Assembly: GCF_000759715.1 (NCBI RefSeq)
Contig: NZ_BBLU01000001.1
Span: 62,001-126,000 of the forward strand
DNA from: Demequina mangrovi
GTDB taxonomy: Bacteria; Actinomycetota; Actinomycetes; Actinomycetales; Demequinaceae
DNA: 64,000 bases
Direction of reading: 5' to 3'
Part shown: piece after piece, positions 27,941 to 36,867 of the stretch
How the letters are laid out: every line of letters begins with the position of its first letter
Numbering within the stretch: position 1 is the stretch's first letter
Translations under genes and position numbers: made by a program
The notes under the pieces: model-generated
Told to the model about the DNA's origin: nothing
Database searches by the model: none
The model's input: the letters and a program-made list of their open reading frames with translations, nothing else

Positions 27941-29689
27941 TCACAGAGTGGCCGAGTCGACGAGCACGACCGCGTCCGGCGCCAGCTCCAGACCGCCCTC
28001 GACCGCGGTGACGGTGCCGAAGACCGCCAGGGGAGCGCCGCCCTCGACCCGCATCGGCGAATCCGAGAGATTGGCGTGCACCACCACGGGGCCGGACATG
28101 GTCAGCTGGCGCGGAGCGGACTCGGACGCGCCGGCCGGGAACCGCGCCCACACCCCGTCCTCGAGCGTCAGCGACCGCGCCGACATCAACGCGGCCACCC
28201 ACTCCTCGATCCGCGCGTTCGCCGTAGAGCCCGCAGCGACGCCCGAACCGAGCTTCGAGCGCAGGAAGGTCTGCCGGTCCTGGGGGTCAGGCACCGACAC
28301 CTCGCCGCCGTAGAGGTCCTCCCAGCCGTGGCCGGCGAACTCGTGCATGCGCCCCTCGGAGACCGCGGAGCCCAGGGGTTCGTCGTGATCCGTGAAGAAC
28401 ATGAACGGCCTGGTCTCGCCGTACTCCTCGCCCATGAACAGCATCGGCGTGAAGGGAGACAGCAGCACCAGGGCGAGCGAGGCCGCCTGCGCGCCGGGGG
28501 AGAGCCGCGACGCCGGGCGATCGCCCAGCGCTCGGTTGCCCACCTGGTCGTGGTTCGAGGCGAAGACCACGAACCGCCGACGATCGATCGAGGCGGGCAC
28601 GGGCGCGCCCCAGTCCTTGCCGCGGAAGGTCGAGAACCCGCCGTCGTGCACGAACACGCTGCGGTAGACCTTGTCGAGCGCCTCGATGCTCCCGAAGTCC
28701 CCGTAGTACCCATGCGTCTCCCCGGTGAGGTAGGCATGGAGCGCGTGGTGGACATCGTCCGCCCACTGCGCGGTCATGCCGAGCCCGCCCTCGGACGTGG
28801 GCGTCACCATGACGGCGTCGTTGAGGTCGGACTCCGCGACCAGCGACAGCGGCCGGCCCAGACGCACCGCCGCCACCGCGGTCGCATCGGAGAGCTCCGC
28901 CAGGATGTGGCGCGCGGAGTCGTCGACGAGCGCATGGACCGCGTCGAGCCGCAGTGCGTCGACGTGGAAGTCCTCGAACCAGCGCAGCGCGTTGTCGACG
29001 ATGAAGGTGCGCATCCCGACCGCATCGTCCTGGTCGAGGTTGACCGCCCAGCCCCACGGCGTCTCGTGCGCGTCCGTGAAGTACGGGCCGAACTGCGCGA
29101 GGTAGTTCCCGTCGGGACCGAGGTGGTTGTAGACCATGTCGAGGCACACGCCGAGCCCGTGACGATGCGCGCGATCGACGAAGCGCTGCAGCGCCGCCGG
29201 CCCGCCGTAGGCGTCGTGCACCGAGTACAGCGCCACGCCGTCGTAGCCCCAGCCCCGCGAGCCCGGGAACGCCGCCAGTGGCATGAGCTCGACCATCTCG
29301 ACGCCGCGCGTGCGGAGGTCCCGCAGCTGACGGTCGTCGATCGCGTCGAGCGTGCCGCGGGGCGTGAAGGTGCCGACGTGGAGCTCGTAGGTCACTGCGC
29401 CGAGCGCCGAGAGCCCGGCCCAAGCGCCGTCGTCCCACGCATGGGCCGAGGCGTCGAAGGTACGCGACGGCCCGTGCACGCCGTACGGCTGCCACGCGCT
29501 GCGCGGGTCGGGGAACGGCCCGGCCCCGTCGACCGAGTACGCGTAGTCGGTGCCGTCCGCGAGCGCGGGGCCCTCCCACCAGCCGTCCTCGGCCGGATGC
29601 ATGACGTCGACCACGGCCTCGTCGGGCGGCCCCACGAGGATCTCGACCCGGGACGCGCGGGGCGCCCACACCCGCGCCTGCGCCGTCAT
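27941..29689 (-). CDS. treZ: Malto-oligosyltrehalose trehalohydrolase
   Basis: 582 residues, GH13 family. An N-terminal beta domain (1-90) precedes the barrel; catalytic signatures are DALRLDAVHAL (nucleophile Asp249), VAESDLND (acid/base Glu286) and FASNHDQVGNR (third Asp). It releases trehalose from maltooligosyl-trehalose made by TreY, the last step of glycogen-to-trehalose conversion in the cytosol. Its ATG overlaps the treY stop by 4 bases, so the two enzymes are coupled. The debranching gene treX, often adjacent, is not in this window. Confidence 0.96.
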   Translation of the reverse strand: MTAQARVWAPRASRVEILVGPPDEAVVDVMHPAEDGWWEGPALADGTDYAYSVDGAGPFPDPRSAWQPYGVHGPSRTFDASAHAWDDGAWAGLSALGAVTYELHVGTFTPRGTLDAIDDRQLRDLRTRGVEMVELMPLAAFPGSRGWGYDGVALYSVHDAYGGPAALQRFVDRAHRHGLGVCLDMVYNHLGPDGNYLAQFGPYFTDAHETPWGWAVNLDQDDAVGMRTFIVDNALRWFEDFHVDALRLDAVHALVDDSARHILAELSDATAVAAVRLGRPLSLVAESDLNDAVMVTPTSEGGLGMTAQWADDVHHALHAYLTGETHGYYGDFGSIEALDKVYRSVFVHDGGFSTFRGKDWGAPVPASIDRRRFVVFASNHDQVGNRALGDRPASRLSPGAQAASLALVLLSPFTPMLFMGEEYGETRPFMFFTDHDEPLGSAVSEGRMHEFAGHGWEDLYGGEVSVPDPQDRQTFLRSKLGSGVAAGSTANARIEEWVAALMSARSLTLEDGVWARFPAGASESAPRQLTMSGPVVVHANLSDSPMRVEGGAPLAVFGTVTAVEGGLELAPDAVVLVDSATL

Positions 29690-32208
29690 GCCCGCTCCAG
29701 GAGCGCGACCGGGTGGTTCTTGAGCAGCTGCGCGAGCGGCACGGACCCTCCCTCGAACGTCTGGCGGCCGATGACGTCACGCCATTCTCCCTCGGGAAGC
29801 TGCACCGTGTGCTCGCCCCAGCCGCCCAGGTGCTCGAGCTCGAGCGCGGCACGGGTCGCCACCGTGACGGCCACCGGCTCCTCACCCGCCGTGCGAGCGA
29901 ACACCACGGCGTGGCCCGACGATGCCGGCAGCGGCACGTAGCCCGCCTGGTCGCCGGTGAAGGCGTCCGGGTGGTCGCGTCGCAGCCGCAGCGCGGCCGC
30001 GGTGACGAGCAGCTTCTCCTCGACGAGCCCGCGCGGACGTGCGCCGCCGAGCAGGCGCGTGAGCATCTCGTCGCGCAGCGCGAAGTCGACCGGGCGTCGG
30101 TTGTCCGGGTCGACGAGGCTAGGCGCCAGCGTCTCCGTGCCCTGGTAGACGTCGGGCACGCCGGGGATGGTGAGCTGCAGCAGCTTCTGGCCGAGGATCG
30201 CGCCGCGGGTGCCCGTGGCGGTGGCACGATGCCAGGCCGCGAGCGCCTCGCGCACCTCCGGGTCGGCATGGGTCGCCTGCGCGAACCACAGCACCTGCGA
30301 CTCGTAGGTCTCGTTGATCGAGGTCCACGTGGTGTGCGACTTCGCCTCGCGCATCGCCTTGATGAGGTAGCCCTCGAGGCGGTCCCACTCCATGACGCCG
30401 TCCTCGTCGGACGTGCCGACGAGCGTCTGCCACCAGAGGTTCTCCGTGCGCCCGTCGAGCTCCGCGGGGCGCATCTCAAGCGTCATCGTGCGGAGCTGCT
30501 GGACCAGCTCGTCCCACTGGTCTGCCGCCTCCGACAGCACGCCCAGCCGCGCGCGCACGTCCTCGGACCGCTTGGTGTCGTGGGTCGAGAGGCAGGTCAT
30601 CGCGTGGGGGAACAGCTTCTGCTGCTCCTGAGCCCACGCGTGGAAGGCCGCCGGGGGCATCGCGAAACGGCCGGCGGGGGAGCCGACCTCGCACAGCGGC
30701 AGCAGGTGCGTCCAGCGGTAGTAGGCGGTGTCCTCGACGCCCTTGGCCATGACCGCGCCGCACGCCTGCTGGAAGCGCGTCACCAGCTCGCGGCGCTTCG
30801 CGTCCGTGGTGCGGCCCGCCGAGCCGACCTCGGCGCCCTTGAGCAGGTCCACGACCACGTCGAGCGTCTCGTGACGCTCGGGGTCGAGCAGGCGCCGTGC
30901 GCGCTCCGCGGCGTGATCGATCGTGTCGAGCGAGTCGGGCCGAGGCGCGACGTCCGCGATGACGTAGGCGCGGTAGCGGTCGAAGGTGACGAGCATCGTC
31001 CGCAGGCAGTCGTAGAGCGCCCGCCAGGTGTGGTCGCGGAGGCGCACGTCCGCCGTGCAGACCGCGTGCGCGATCGTGGCGAGGCGGTGCACCTCGCTCG
31101 ACAGCGACTCCTTGACGATCTCGCGCTTGGCGGAGTCGATGAGGTCGGGCAGCTCGCCCATCGCGTCCCCGGCCACGCGGTGCAGGGTGCCGGCGAGCGG
31201 TGCGGCACCCGACGGGTCGCGCAGCAGCGCCCCGACGCGCCACGAGGCGTCGTAGCCGGTGGTGCCGGCGCACTTCCAGGTGGTGGGGAGGCGCTCCTCG
31301 TCCTCGAGGATCTTCTCGACGACGATCCATGCGCCGTCGGTCGCCTCGGACAGGCGGGCGACGTAGCCCTCGGGATCGGCGAGGCCGTCCGGGTGGTCGA
31401 TGCGCAGGCCCTCGAGCGTGCCGTCCTTCACCAGCGATACGATGCGCGCGTGCGTGGCGTCGAAGACGTCCTCGTCCTCGACGCGCACCGCCACGAGCGA
31501 GCCGACGTCGAAGAAGCGGCGGTAGTTGAGCTCTTCGTTCGCGACCCGCCAGTACGCGAGGCGGTAGTGCTGCTCCTCGACGAGCGATGCGAGCGGCAGG
31601 TGCTCCGTGCCCGCGCGCACCGGGAACACGTGATCCCAGTAGCGGAGCACCGGCACCTCGCCGCGGTCCTCGAAGCCCGGGACCACCATGTGGTCGACCG
31701 TGAGCTCGCCCGCCGCGAGGATGGTGCCGATGCGCTGGCCCAGCACCGGCATGAGCACCGGCTCGCCGGACTCCCAGTCGACGTCGAACCAGTGCGAGAA
31801 CAGCGACTCGTGCCCATGCTCGAGCACGTCCCACAGCGCCTTGTTGTGGAACGCGGGCGTCGGCACGGCCATGTGGTTGGGCACCACATCGGCGATGAGG
31901 CCGATGCCGTGCTCGCCGGCCTTCCATGACAGGTCCCGCAGCCCGTCCTCGCCGCCGAGCACGTCGGAGATCCGCGAGTGGTCGACCACGTCGTAGAAGT
32001 GCGTCGAGCCCGGGGCGGCCGTGAGCACCGGGGAGAGGTAGAGGTGAGTGACCCCCAGCGAGGCGAAGTAGTCGAGCCGCTCACCGGCGTCCGCGAACGT
32101 GAAGTCCGCGCTCAGCTGCAGGCGATAGGTCGATACGGGTACCGCTGCGCCTGCGCGGTGCCCCTGCCTCTTCCGTCTCCTCGTGCGTTCGTGCGTGCCG
32201 TCTGCCAT
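29686..32208 (-). CDS. treY: Maltooligosyl trehalose synthase
   Basis: 840 residues. The family start PVSTYRLQLSADFTFADAG is followed by GVTHLYLSPVL, the barrel motif LEGLRIDHPDGLADP and, later, GVEDTAYYRWTHLLPLCEVG. It isomerises the reducing-end glucose of maltodextrin to a trehalose unit. A basic 25-residue N-terminal stretch (RTRRRKRQGHR) precedes the domain. ATG at 32208 has a GAGGAGG site; the frame extends to 32271, but that would run through the hairpin upstream. Trehalose made here would protect against osmotic or drying stress. Confidence 0.95.
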   Translation of the reverse strand: MADGTHERTRRRKRQGHRAGAAVPVSTYRLQLSADFTFADAGERLDYFASLGVTHLYLSPVLTAAPGSTHFYDVVDHSRISDVLGGEDGLRDLSWKAGEHGIGLIADVVPNHMAVPTPAFHNKALWDVLEHGHESLFSHWFDVDWESGEPVLMPVLGQRIGTILAAGELTVDHMVVPGFEDRGEVPVLRYWDHVFPVRAGTEHLPLASLVEEQHYRLAYWRVANEELNYRRFFDVGSLVAVRVEDEDVFDATHARIVSLVKDGTLEGLRIDHPDGLADPEGYVARLSEATDGAWIVVEKILEDEERLPTTWKCAGTTGYDASWRVGALLRDPSGAAPLAGTLHRVAGDAMGELPDLIDSAKREIVKESLSSEVHRLATIAHAVCTADVRLRDHTWRALYDCLRTMLVTFDRYRAYVIADVAPRPDSLDTIDHAAERARRLLDPERHETLDVVVDLLKGAEVGSAGRTTDAKRRELVTRFQQACGAVMAKGVEDTAYYRWTHLLPLCEVGSPAGRFAMPPAAFHAWAQEQQKLFPHAMTCLSTHDTKRSEDVRARLGVLSEAADQWDELVQQLRTMTLEMRPAELDGRTENLWWQTLVGTSDEDGVMEWDRLEGYLIKAMREAKSHTTWTSINETYESQVLWFAQATHADPEVREALAAWHRATATGTRGAILGQKLLQLTIPGVPDVYQGTETLAPSLVDPDNRRPVDFALRDEMLTRLLGGARPRGLVEEKLLVTAAALRLRRDHPDAFTGDQAGYVPLPASSGHAVVFARTAGEEPVAVTVATRAALELEHLGGWGEHTVQLPEGEWRDVIGRQTFEGGSVPLAQLLKNHPVALLERA

Positions 32209-32225
32209 AGAGAAATTCAGCCTCC

Positions 32226-32259
32226 TCGGGGTGCGTCCATCATGACAGACGCACCCCGA
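32226..32259. terminator. Perfect 12-bp hairpin between ohr and treY
   Basis: TCGGGGTGCGTC (32226-32237) and GACGCACCCCGA (32248-32259) pair fully around a 10-base loop. It sits 28 bases after the ohr stop and just before the treY ribosome site, so it could end the ohr message or attenuate reading into treYZ. There is no T-run on the minus strand. Confidence 0.6.
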
Positions 32260-32287
32260 AGGGCCGGGCATTCCCTTGGCGCGGTCT

Positions 32288-32806
32288 TTACTTGACGGTG
32301 ACCTCGATCTGGACCGGGATGTTGCCGCGGGTCGCGTTCGAGTACGGGCACATGAGCTCCGCCTTCTCCGCGACGGCCTCCGCCGTGGCCTGGTCGATGC
32401 CGGTCGCGGTGACGTGGAGGCGGACGCCCAGGCCGAAGCGGTTGAGGGCCACCGGGCCGATGCCCACGCGCGCCGTCACCTCCGACGCCTCGAGCTTGAC
32501 CTTGAGCAGCTTGGCCGCGCCCTGGAAGGCCGAGTTGAAGCATGCCGCGAAGCCCGAGGCGAAGAGCTGCTCGGGGTTGGTCTTCTTCGGCTTGGTCAGG
32601 GGGTTCGGCATGACGAGGTCCAGGTCGAGCAGCCCGTCGCTCGTCGCGACCCGGCCGTTGCGGCCGTCGCCGGTCGCGGTGGCCTCGGCGGTGTAGAAGG
32701 CCTTGGGGCGCTTGGGGGCCACATCGGGGTGCGCTCCCTCGCCGGGGGTGATGTCGATGTCGGCGGTGAGGGGGGTGTCGACGGTGGTGTCGGCGGGCTC
32801 GGTCAT
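32288..32806 (-). CDS. ohr: Organic hydroperoxide resistance protein (Ohr/OsmC family)
   Basis: 172 residues. Peroxidatic Cys89 is in FAACFNSA and resolving Cys153 in ELMCPYSNATRGN; GRNGRVATSDGLLDLDL with the catalytic Arg and NPEQLFA with the Glu place it in the Ohr branch. It reduces organic hydroperoxides with lipoylated-protein or thiol electrons. An N-terminal extension of about 33 residues is longer than usual. It faces a TetR gene across a palindrome that should be its operator; the usual partner is a MarR-type OhrR, so TetR is a variation. Confidence 0.93.
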   Translation of the reverse strand: MTEPADTTVDTPLTADIDITPGEGAHPDVAPKRPKAFYTAEATATGDGRNGRVATSDGLLDLDLVMPNPLTKPKKTNPEQLFASGFAACFNSAFQGAAKLLKVKLEASEVTARVGIGPVALNRFGLGVRLHVTATGIDQATAEAVAEKAELMCPYSNATRGNIPVQIEVTVK

Positions 32807-32820
32807 GTCCGTCCTCCTGC

Positions 32821-32844
32821 TGTAGAGTTACTAGTACGTCTACA
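32821..32844. promoter_or_regulatory. 24-bp palindromic operator between ohr and the TetR gene
   Basis: TGTAGA, TACTAGTA and TCTACA are separated by 2 unmatched bases on each side, giving a palindrome of 20 matched bases in 24. It lies 14 bases upstream of the ohr ATG and probably covers its promoter. TetR-family dimers bind sites of this size. Confidence 0.7.
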
Positions 32845-32958
32845 TCATGACACAGGGTTGCGCTGCGGGGGAGGGCGAGGGTCCGACGCTCCGCGGCGGG
32901 CGTACGGCATGATCGAGGAGACGCGCGACGTTCGCGACAGCACACCGAGGGAGCCCCC

Positions 32959-33546
32959 ATGACCGCCACCGCGGACCACCGGCCCGGACTTCGGGGCCCG
33001 GCCGTGCGCGAGGCGATCGTCGACGCCGCCACGGCGCTGTTCGCCGAGCACGGCATCCGCGCCGTCAGCGCCGACCGCATCCTTGCGGACGCCGGATTCT
33101 CCAAGGTCACCTTCTACCGTCACTTCCCGACCAAGGACGATGTGGTGGTCGCCTACCTCGCCCGCGAGCTCGACTCCGTGAGGGGCCTGCTCGCGACCGC
33201 GGCGGGGGAGGACCTCGGGTTGGAGGAGATCGCGGCCGCGCTCACCGACCAGATGTGCCGCCCGCACTTCCGTGGGTGCCCCTTCATCAACGCCGCGGCG
33301 GAGTACCCCGATCCGGACCACCCTGTGCGCGCGCTCGTGGCCGAGTTCCGCGGCCTCATGACCGAGGCGATCGCGGCGTGGCTCGAGGGGGCCGGTCTCG
33401 ACGCCGCCGGGGCTGCGACGGGTGCGTCGCAAGTGATGATGCTCCGCGACGGCGCGCTGGTCGCCGGCTACCTCGACGGCGAGCCCGACCAGGTCGCCCG
33501 CGACCTCGCGGACGGGATCCGCGCCATCATCGGCCTCTCCGCGTGA
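32959..33546 (+). CDS. TetR/AcrR family transcriptional regulator
   Basis: 195 residues. The N-terminal helix-turn-helix is clear: IVDAATALFAEHGIRAVSADRI and DAGFSKVTFYRHFPTKDD. The ligand domain holds MCRPHFRGCPFINAAAEYPDP, whose two Cys (about 95 and 102) are frequent in this subgroup and could sense oxidants. It is divergent from ohr with the palindrome between, and its stop overlaps the DUF1684 start, so it likely represses ohr and itself. Confidence 0.92.
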   Translation: MTATADHRPGLRGPAVREAIVDAATALFAEHGIRAVSADRILADAGFSKVTFYRHFPTKDDVVVAYLARELDSVRGLLATAAGEDLGLEEIAAALTDQMCRPHFRGCPFINAAAEYPDPDHPVRALVAEFRGLMTEAIAAWLEGAGLDAAGAATGASQVMMLRDGALVAGYLDGEPDQVARDLADGIRAIIGLSA

Positions 33547-34145
33547 TCTCATCCTGGGAGATCCGCGACTGGCGCCGGCGCGTCGCCGACCTCTACGCCG
33601 CGGTGCGGGCGGAGCCTCAGTCTGCGGCGGCGCATCGTTCCTGGGTCGAGGGCCGGGCGGCGCTGCTGCGCGACCACCCCGCGAGCCCCGTGCCCGAGGC
33701 GGCGCGCGCATCGTTCACTCCCGAGGTGGCGCCCTACGTGCCGGAGCTGCGCTTCGAGGCGCCCGTGGTCGACGCCGAGCCCGAGCGCCGCGAGGTGCCC
33801 ACGGCGACCGATGGCGTGGTGCCCTTCGCGAGGATCGGGCGCGTCGAGCTCCCGGGCCTCGGTGGCCTCGACGTGTGGTGGCTCGACAGCTACGGCGGCG
33901 GCATCTTCCTGCCGCTGCGGGACTCCTCGCCGCGGAGCTACGGGGGAGGGCGCTACGTGCTGGACACGGTCAAGGGCGCGGATCTCGGCGGCACGCCGGA
34001 CGCTCTCGTGGTCGACCTCAACTTCGCGTTCCAGCCCTCGTGCGCGTACTCGTCGGACTGGGTGTGCCCGCTGCCGGGGCCGGGCAACACGCTCGCGGCT
34101 GCGGTCGAGGCGGGGGAGCGGTACGTGCCTCTCGACCCGTCCTAG
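33543..34145 (+). CDS. DUF1684 family protein
   Basis: 200 residues. The family core is well kept: GGIFLPLRDSSPRSYGGGRYV, then VVDLNFAFQPSCAY and CPLPGPGNTLAAAVEAGE. DUF1684 proteins are found in bacteria and archaea without known function; a fold related to phosphatidylethanolamine-binding or FHA-like proteins is not evident here. GTG at 33543 overlaps the TetR stop (GTGA), so the two are coupled. It ends 4 bases into the end of the convergent gene. Confidence 0.88.
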   Translation: MISSWEIRDWRRRVADLYAAVRAEPQSAAAHRSWVEGRAALLRDHPASPVPEAARASFTPEVAPYVPELRFEAPVVDAEPERREVPTATDGVVPFARIGRVELPGLGGLDVWWLDSYGGGIFLPLRDSSPRSYGGGRYVLDTVKGADLGGTPDALVVDLNFAFQPSCAYSSDWVCPLPGPGNTLAAAVEAGERYVPLDPS

Positions 34146-34678
34146 GCCTGGGGCTGGTCCGCGCTCGGGTCGTCGGCCGCATCGGCCGCCGGCGCCGCGG
34201 TGGTCCGGAGGAGCTCGATCACGGTGGTGGGGTGGTAGCCCGACCAGCGATCCGCCGCGAGCTCCATCACCGCTCCCGAGTCGCGATCGGTGAGCGTGAC
34301 CGCGACGTCGATGAGCCGACCCTTGGCCGCCACCTCGATGGATGCGCGCTCGAAGGTCCCCATGAGGTAGGCCTCCTCGGGGTGGGCCGCGAAGAAGCCG
34401 TGCGGCAGCCCGAGCACGTGCAGGCGGGTGGGTGTCACCGCCAGGCAGACGTGCGGGGGAAGGTGGGCGTGATGCGCCGCGAGATCCGCACCCAGGTCGG
34501 CGCCTGCGGCCGCGGTCTCGGGCGCGCCGTCGTCATCCAGGGCGACGCGGCGGTCGGCGTGGGTGTTCCAGATCGGGTCGTCGAGCGCAGACTCGGGCAT
34601 GAACTCCGCGACATGGGTGATCTGCTCGTCGCCGGTCGCCGCCACCGCCGCGTTCCGGAGCCGTTCCTCGCGTGACAT
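34142..34678 (-). CDS. Hypothetical protein
   Basis: 178 residues, soluble and acidic. Recognisable stretches such as VCLAVTPTRLHVLGLP and DVAVTLTDRDSGAVMELAAD look like alternating beta strands, as in small PH-like or SRPBCC-like folds, but no family is certain. ATG at 34678 is chosen because of an exact GAGGAGG site 6 bases upstream; an Arg-rich frame continues to 34837 and is not credible. It is separate from ptsI downstream (88-base gap). Confidence 0.7.
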   Translation of the reverse strand: MSREERLRNAAVAATGDEQITHVAEFMPESALDDPIWNTHADRRVALDDDGAPETAAAGADLGADLAAHHAHLPPHVCLAVTPTRLHVLGLPHGFFAAHPEEAYLMGTFERASIEVAAKGRLIDVAVTLTDRDSGAVMELAADRWSGYHPTTVIELLRTTAAPAADAADDPSADQPQA

Positions 34679-34766
34679 CGCAGCCTCCTCGTCCGGGCGC
34701 CGCGGGCGTCGGCGCCCTCTCTCCACCGTACGCGCGGACTGGCGGGGCGGCGTCCTGACCGGGCGC

Positions 34767-36440
34767 CTACAACCCGAGCCCCTCTCGGAACGCCGTCGAG
34801 GTGAGCGCGAGGGCCGCCGCGCGCGCGGCCGCCGCATCGTCCTGTGCGAGCGCCGCCGCCGCGATCTCCTCGCAGCGCGCGGACGAGTGCGACCGCAGGG
34901 CGAAGCGGACCGCTGCGAGGGAGCCGGGCGACATCGAGAGGCTCGTCACACCCATCCCGACCAGCACGAGCGCCATCACAGGGTCAGCCGCCGATTCTCC
35001 GCAGACGCCCACGGGCTTGTCGAGCGCGCGTCCGGCGCGCGCAGTGGCGGCGACCAGCTCGAGGACGGCCGGCTGCCAGGGGTCGAGCAGGTCGGCGAGC
35101 TCGCCGCGGAGGCGATCGGTCGCCATCGTGTACTGCGCCAGATCGTTGGTGCCGAGCGACACGAAGTCGACCTCGCGGAGGATCGACTCCGCGCGGAGCG
35201 CTGCGGCAGGCACCTCGATCATCACCCCGACGGTCGTGGCGCCCGCCGCCCGAGCGCGGGACGCGAAGTCGCGTGCCTCGGCCGGGGTGGCGACCATCGG
35301 GGCCATCACCCAGGTCCCGGGAGTCGCGGTGCTGCCCAGCGCCGCCAGCTGCGTGTCGACCAGGTCGGGCAGGGTGCGTGCGAGCCGGTAGCCGCGCACG
35401 CCGAGCGCGGGGTTCTCCTCGTCGGGCTGGGTCGCGAAGGCGAGCGGCTTGTCCGCGCCCGCGTCGAGCGTGCGGACCACCAGCTTCCTCTCGCCCAGGC
35501 GCGCCACCGCGTCCGCATAGACCGTGGCCTGGTCGTCCACGGTGGGCGGCTCCGTCGCCTCGAGGAACAGGACCTCGGTGCGGAACAGGCCGACGCCCTC
35601 GGCATGAGCCGCGATCGCGCGGTCGATGTCGGCCGGCGTACCGATGTTGGCGAGCAGAGGGACCGGCCGTCCGTCGCTGGTGCCGCCGGGCGCGGTGTCG
35701 CCGGCGATCGCGGTGTCACGCGCGGCGCGCTCCTCGAGCATCGCCACGAGAGCCTCGTCGGGCTCGACCGTGACCGTGCCGGCGGCCGCATCGATCGCGA
35801 CCGTCGTGCCGGGGCGCAGGTCGAGGACTCCCGCGACCCGCACGAGGCACGGGATCCCCAGCTGGCCCGCGATGATCGCGGTGTGACCCGTGGGTCCGCC
35901 CAGCTCGGTGACGATGCCGGCGACCAGCTCGAGGTCGAGCGTCGCCGTGTCGGCAGGGGAGAGGTCCTCGGCCGCGACCACCGAGCGCTCCGTCAGCGCG
36001 AGTCCCGGCTCGGGCGCGCCCAGCAGGTGCGCGATCACGCGGTCGCGCACCGAGTGCAGGTCGGTGACGCGCTCCGCGAGGTAGCCGCCGGCGGCCTCGA
36101 ACATCGTGGCGAAGCCCGCCACCGCCTCGGCGACGGCGGTGGCCGGACCCGTGCCGTTCCGCACGCGGCTCACCGCCTCCGCGGTGAGCGCCGTGTCGCC
36201 CGCCATCAGCGCCGTCGCGGAGAGCACGGCGGCGAGGTCGCCCTCCGCGCGGGCCGCGCGCTCGTGGAGCGCGGCCGCCACGAACGCGAAGGCCGCCTCG
36301 AGGCGTGCGGTGTCGCCCTCGACGGCGACCTCAGCGGCCGGGACCGGCGGGGCAGGCCGGACGAACGCGACCGGCGCGACGGCCGAGCCGCGGCCCACGC
36401 CGATGCCGGTGAGCGCCGCGGACAGGGCGGGCGCGCTCAC
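34767..36440 (-). CDS. ptsI: PTS enzyme I (phosphoenolpyruvate-protein phosphotransferase)
   Basis: 557 residues, usual length. The phospho-histidine motif is TELGGPTGHTAII (His186). The PEP-binding barrel has GLFRTEVLFLEA, GVMIEVPAA, SLGTNDLAQYTMA and PVGVCGESAADP with the catalytic Cys. It passes phosphate from PEP to HPr, the first step for all PTS sugars, in the cytosol. The GTG start overlaps the ptsH stop by 4 bases, so both are made together. Confidence 0.97.
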   Translation of the reverse strand: MSAPALSAALTGIGVGRGSAVAPVAFVRPAPPVPAAEVAVEGDTARLEAAFAFVAAALHERAARAEGDLAAVLSATALMAGDTALTAEAVSRVRNGTGPATAVAEAVAGFATMFEAAGGYLAERVTDLHSVRDRVIAHLLGAPEPGLALTERSVVAAEDLSPADTATLDLELVAGIVTELGGPTGHTAIIAGQLGIPCLVRVAGVLDLRPGTTVAIDAAAGTVTVEPDEALVAMLEERAARDTAIAGDTAPGGTSDGRPVPLLANIGTPADIDRAIAAHAEGVGLFRTEVLFLEATEPPTVDDQATVYADAVARLGERKLVVRTLDAGADKPLAFATQPDEENPALGVRGYRLARTLPDLVDTQLAALGSTATPGTWVMAPMVATPAEARDFASRARAAGATTVGVMIEVPAAALRAESILREVDFVSLGTNDLAQYTMATDRLRGELADLLDPWQPAVLELVAATARAGRALDKPVGVCGESAADPVMALVLVGMGVTSLSMSPGSLAAVRFALRSHSSARCEEIAAAALAQDDAAAARAAALALTSTAFREGLGL

Positions 36441-36709
36441 GCGGGCACCGCGTCGAGGTTGGTCTCGAGCAGCTCGACGAGCGCGTCGAGGACGGCCGCG
36501 GCGGACTCGTCCGCCTCGAGCATGACGGTGTCGCCGTGCGCGAGGCCCAGGCTCATGACCGACAGGATCGACGCGGCATCGATCGGCGCCTCGCCGTCGC
36601 GGGCGATCGTGATCGTCGAGCCGGCGGTCGCGGCCTTCTGCGCGAACAGCGCGGCGGGGCGGGCGTGCAGCCCGGTGGGGTTGGCGATGATGGTGCGTCG
36701 CTGCAGCAT
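36437..36709 (-). CDS. ptsH: PTS phosphocarrier protein HPr
   Basis: 90 residues. His15 in NPTGLHARPAA is the phosphate carrier. The position of regulatory Ser46 is occupied by Ser47 (AASILSVMSLG), though actinobacteria generally lack HPr kinase. It shuttles phosphate from enzyme I to EIIA domains such as that of the gene at 37087. ATG 36709 is preceded by GGAAG; longer in-frame starts would lie inside the leader terminator. The 5' leader carries a RAT site and terminator, so translation depends on antitermination. Confidence 0.96.
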   Translation of the reverse strand: MLQRRTIIANPTGLHARPAALFAQKAATAGSTITIARDGEAPIDAASILSVMSLGLAHGDTVMLEADESAAAVLDALVELLETNLDAVPA

Positions 36710-36756
36710 GTCGGAGCTTCCTTGCCTCGATGTCGGTGATCGCCCCCGGAGAGCAG

Positions 36757-36795
36757 AAAAGACCTGGCGCGGCGTCTCGCCGCTGGCCAGGTCTT
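36757..36795 (-). terminator. Leader terminator of ptsHI
   Basis: On the minus strand a 16-bp stem with one 2-base bulge (arms 36795-36778 and 36774-36759) and a 3-base loop is followed by a T-run (36760-36757). Its 5' arm overlaps the RAT site at 36818-36790, so binding of a BglG-type protein there would block its folding. Confidence 0.8.
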
Positions 36796-36818
36796 GCCCG
36801 ATGAACCGGTCACAATCC
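36790..36818 (-). promoter_or_regulatory. Ribonucleic antiterminator (RAT) site in the ptsHI leader
   Basis: The 29 bases begin GGATTGTGACCGG and end GGGCAAGACC, matching the ends of known bgl/lic RAT sites (GGATTGTTAC...GCAGGCAAAACC). The site is the docking point for a BglG/LicT-type dimer; a gene for one lies at 39090. Confidence 0.8.
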
Positions 36819-36830
36819 GTCAGTGAGGCG

Positions 36831-36859
36831 ACCATAGCCCCGCGTCCCGATGATCGCAA
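36831..36859 (-). promoter_or_regulatory. ptsHI promoter
   Basis: TTGCGA (36859-36854) and TATGGT (36836-36831) are 17 bases apart on the minus strand. Transcription would start near 36824, just ahead of the RAT site. Confidence 0.6.
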
Positions 36860-36867
36860 CCCGGTAA

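Noticed and set aside
32209-32271. The longer treY start at 32271.
   Set aside because: It would put the perfect hairpin and the GAGGAGG site inside the coding region; the ATG at 32208 follows that site and matches the family start.
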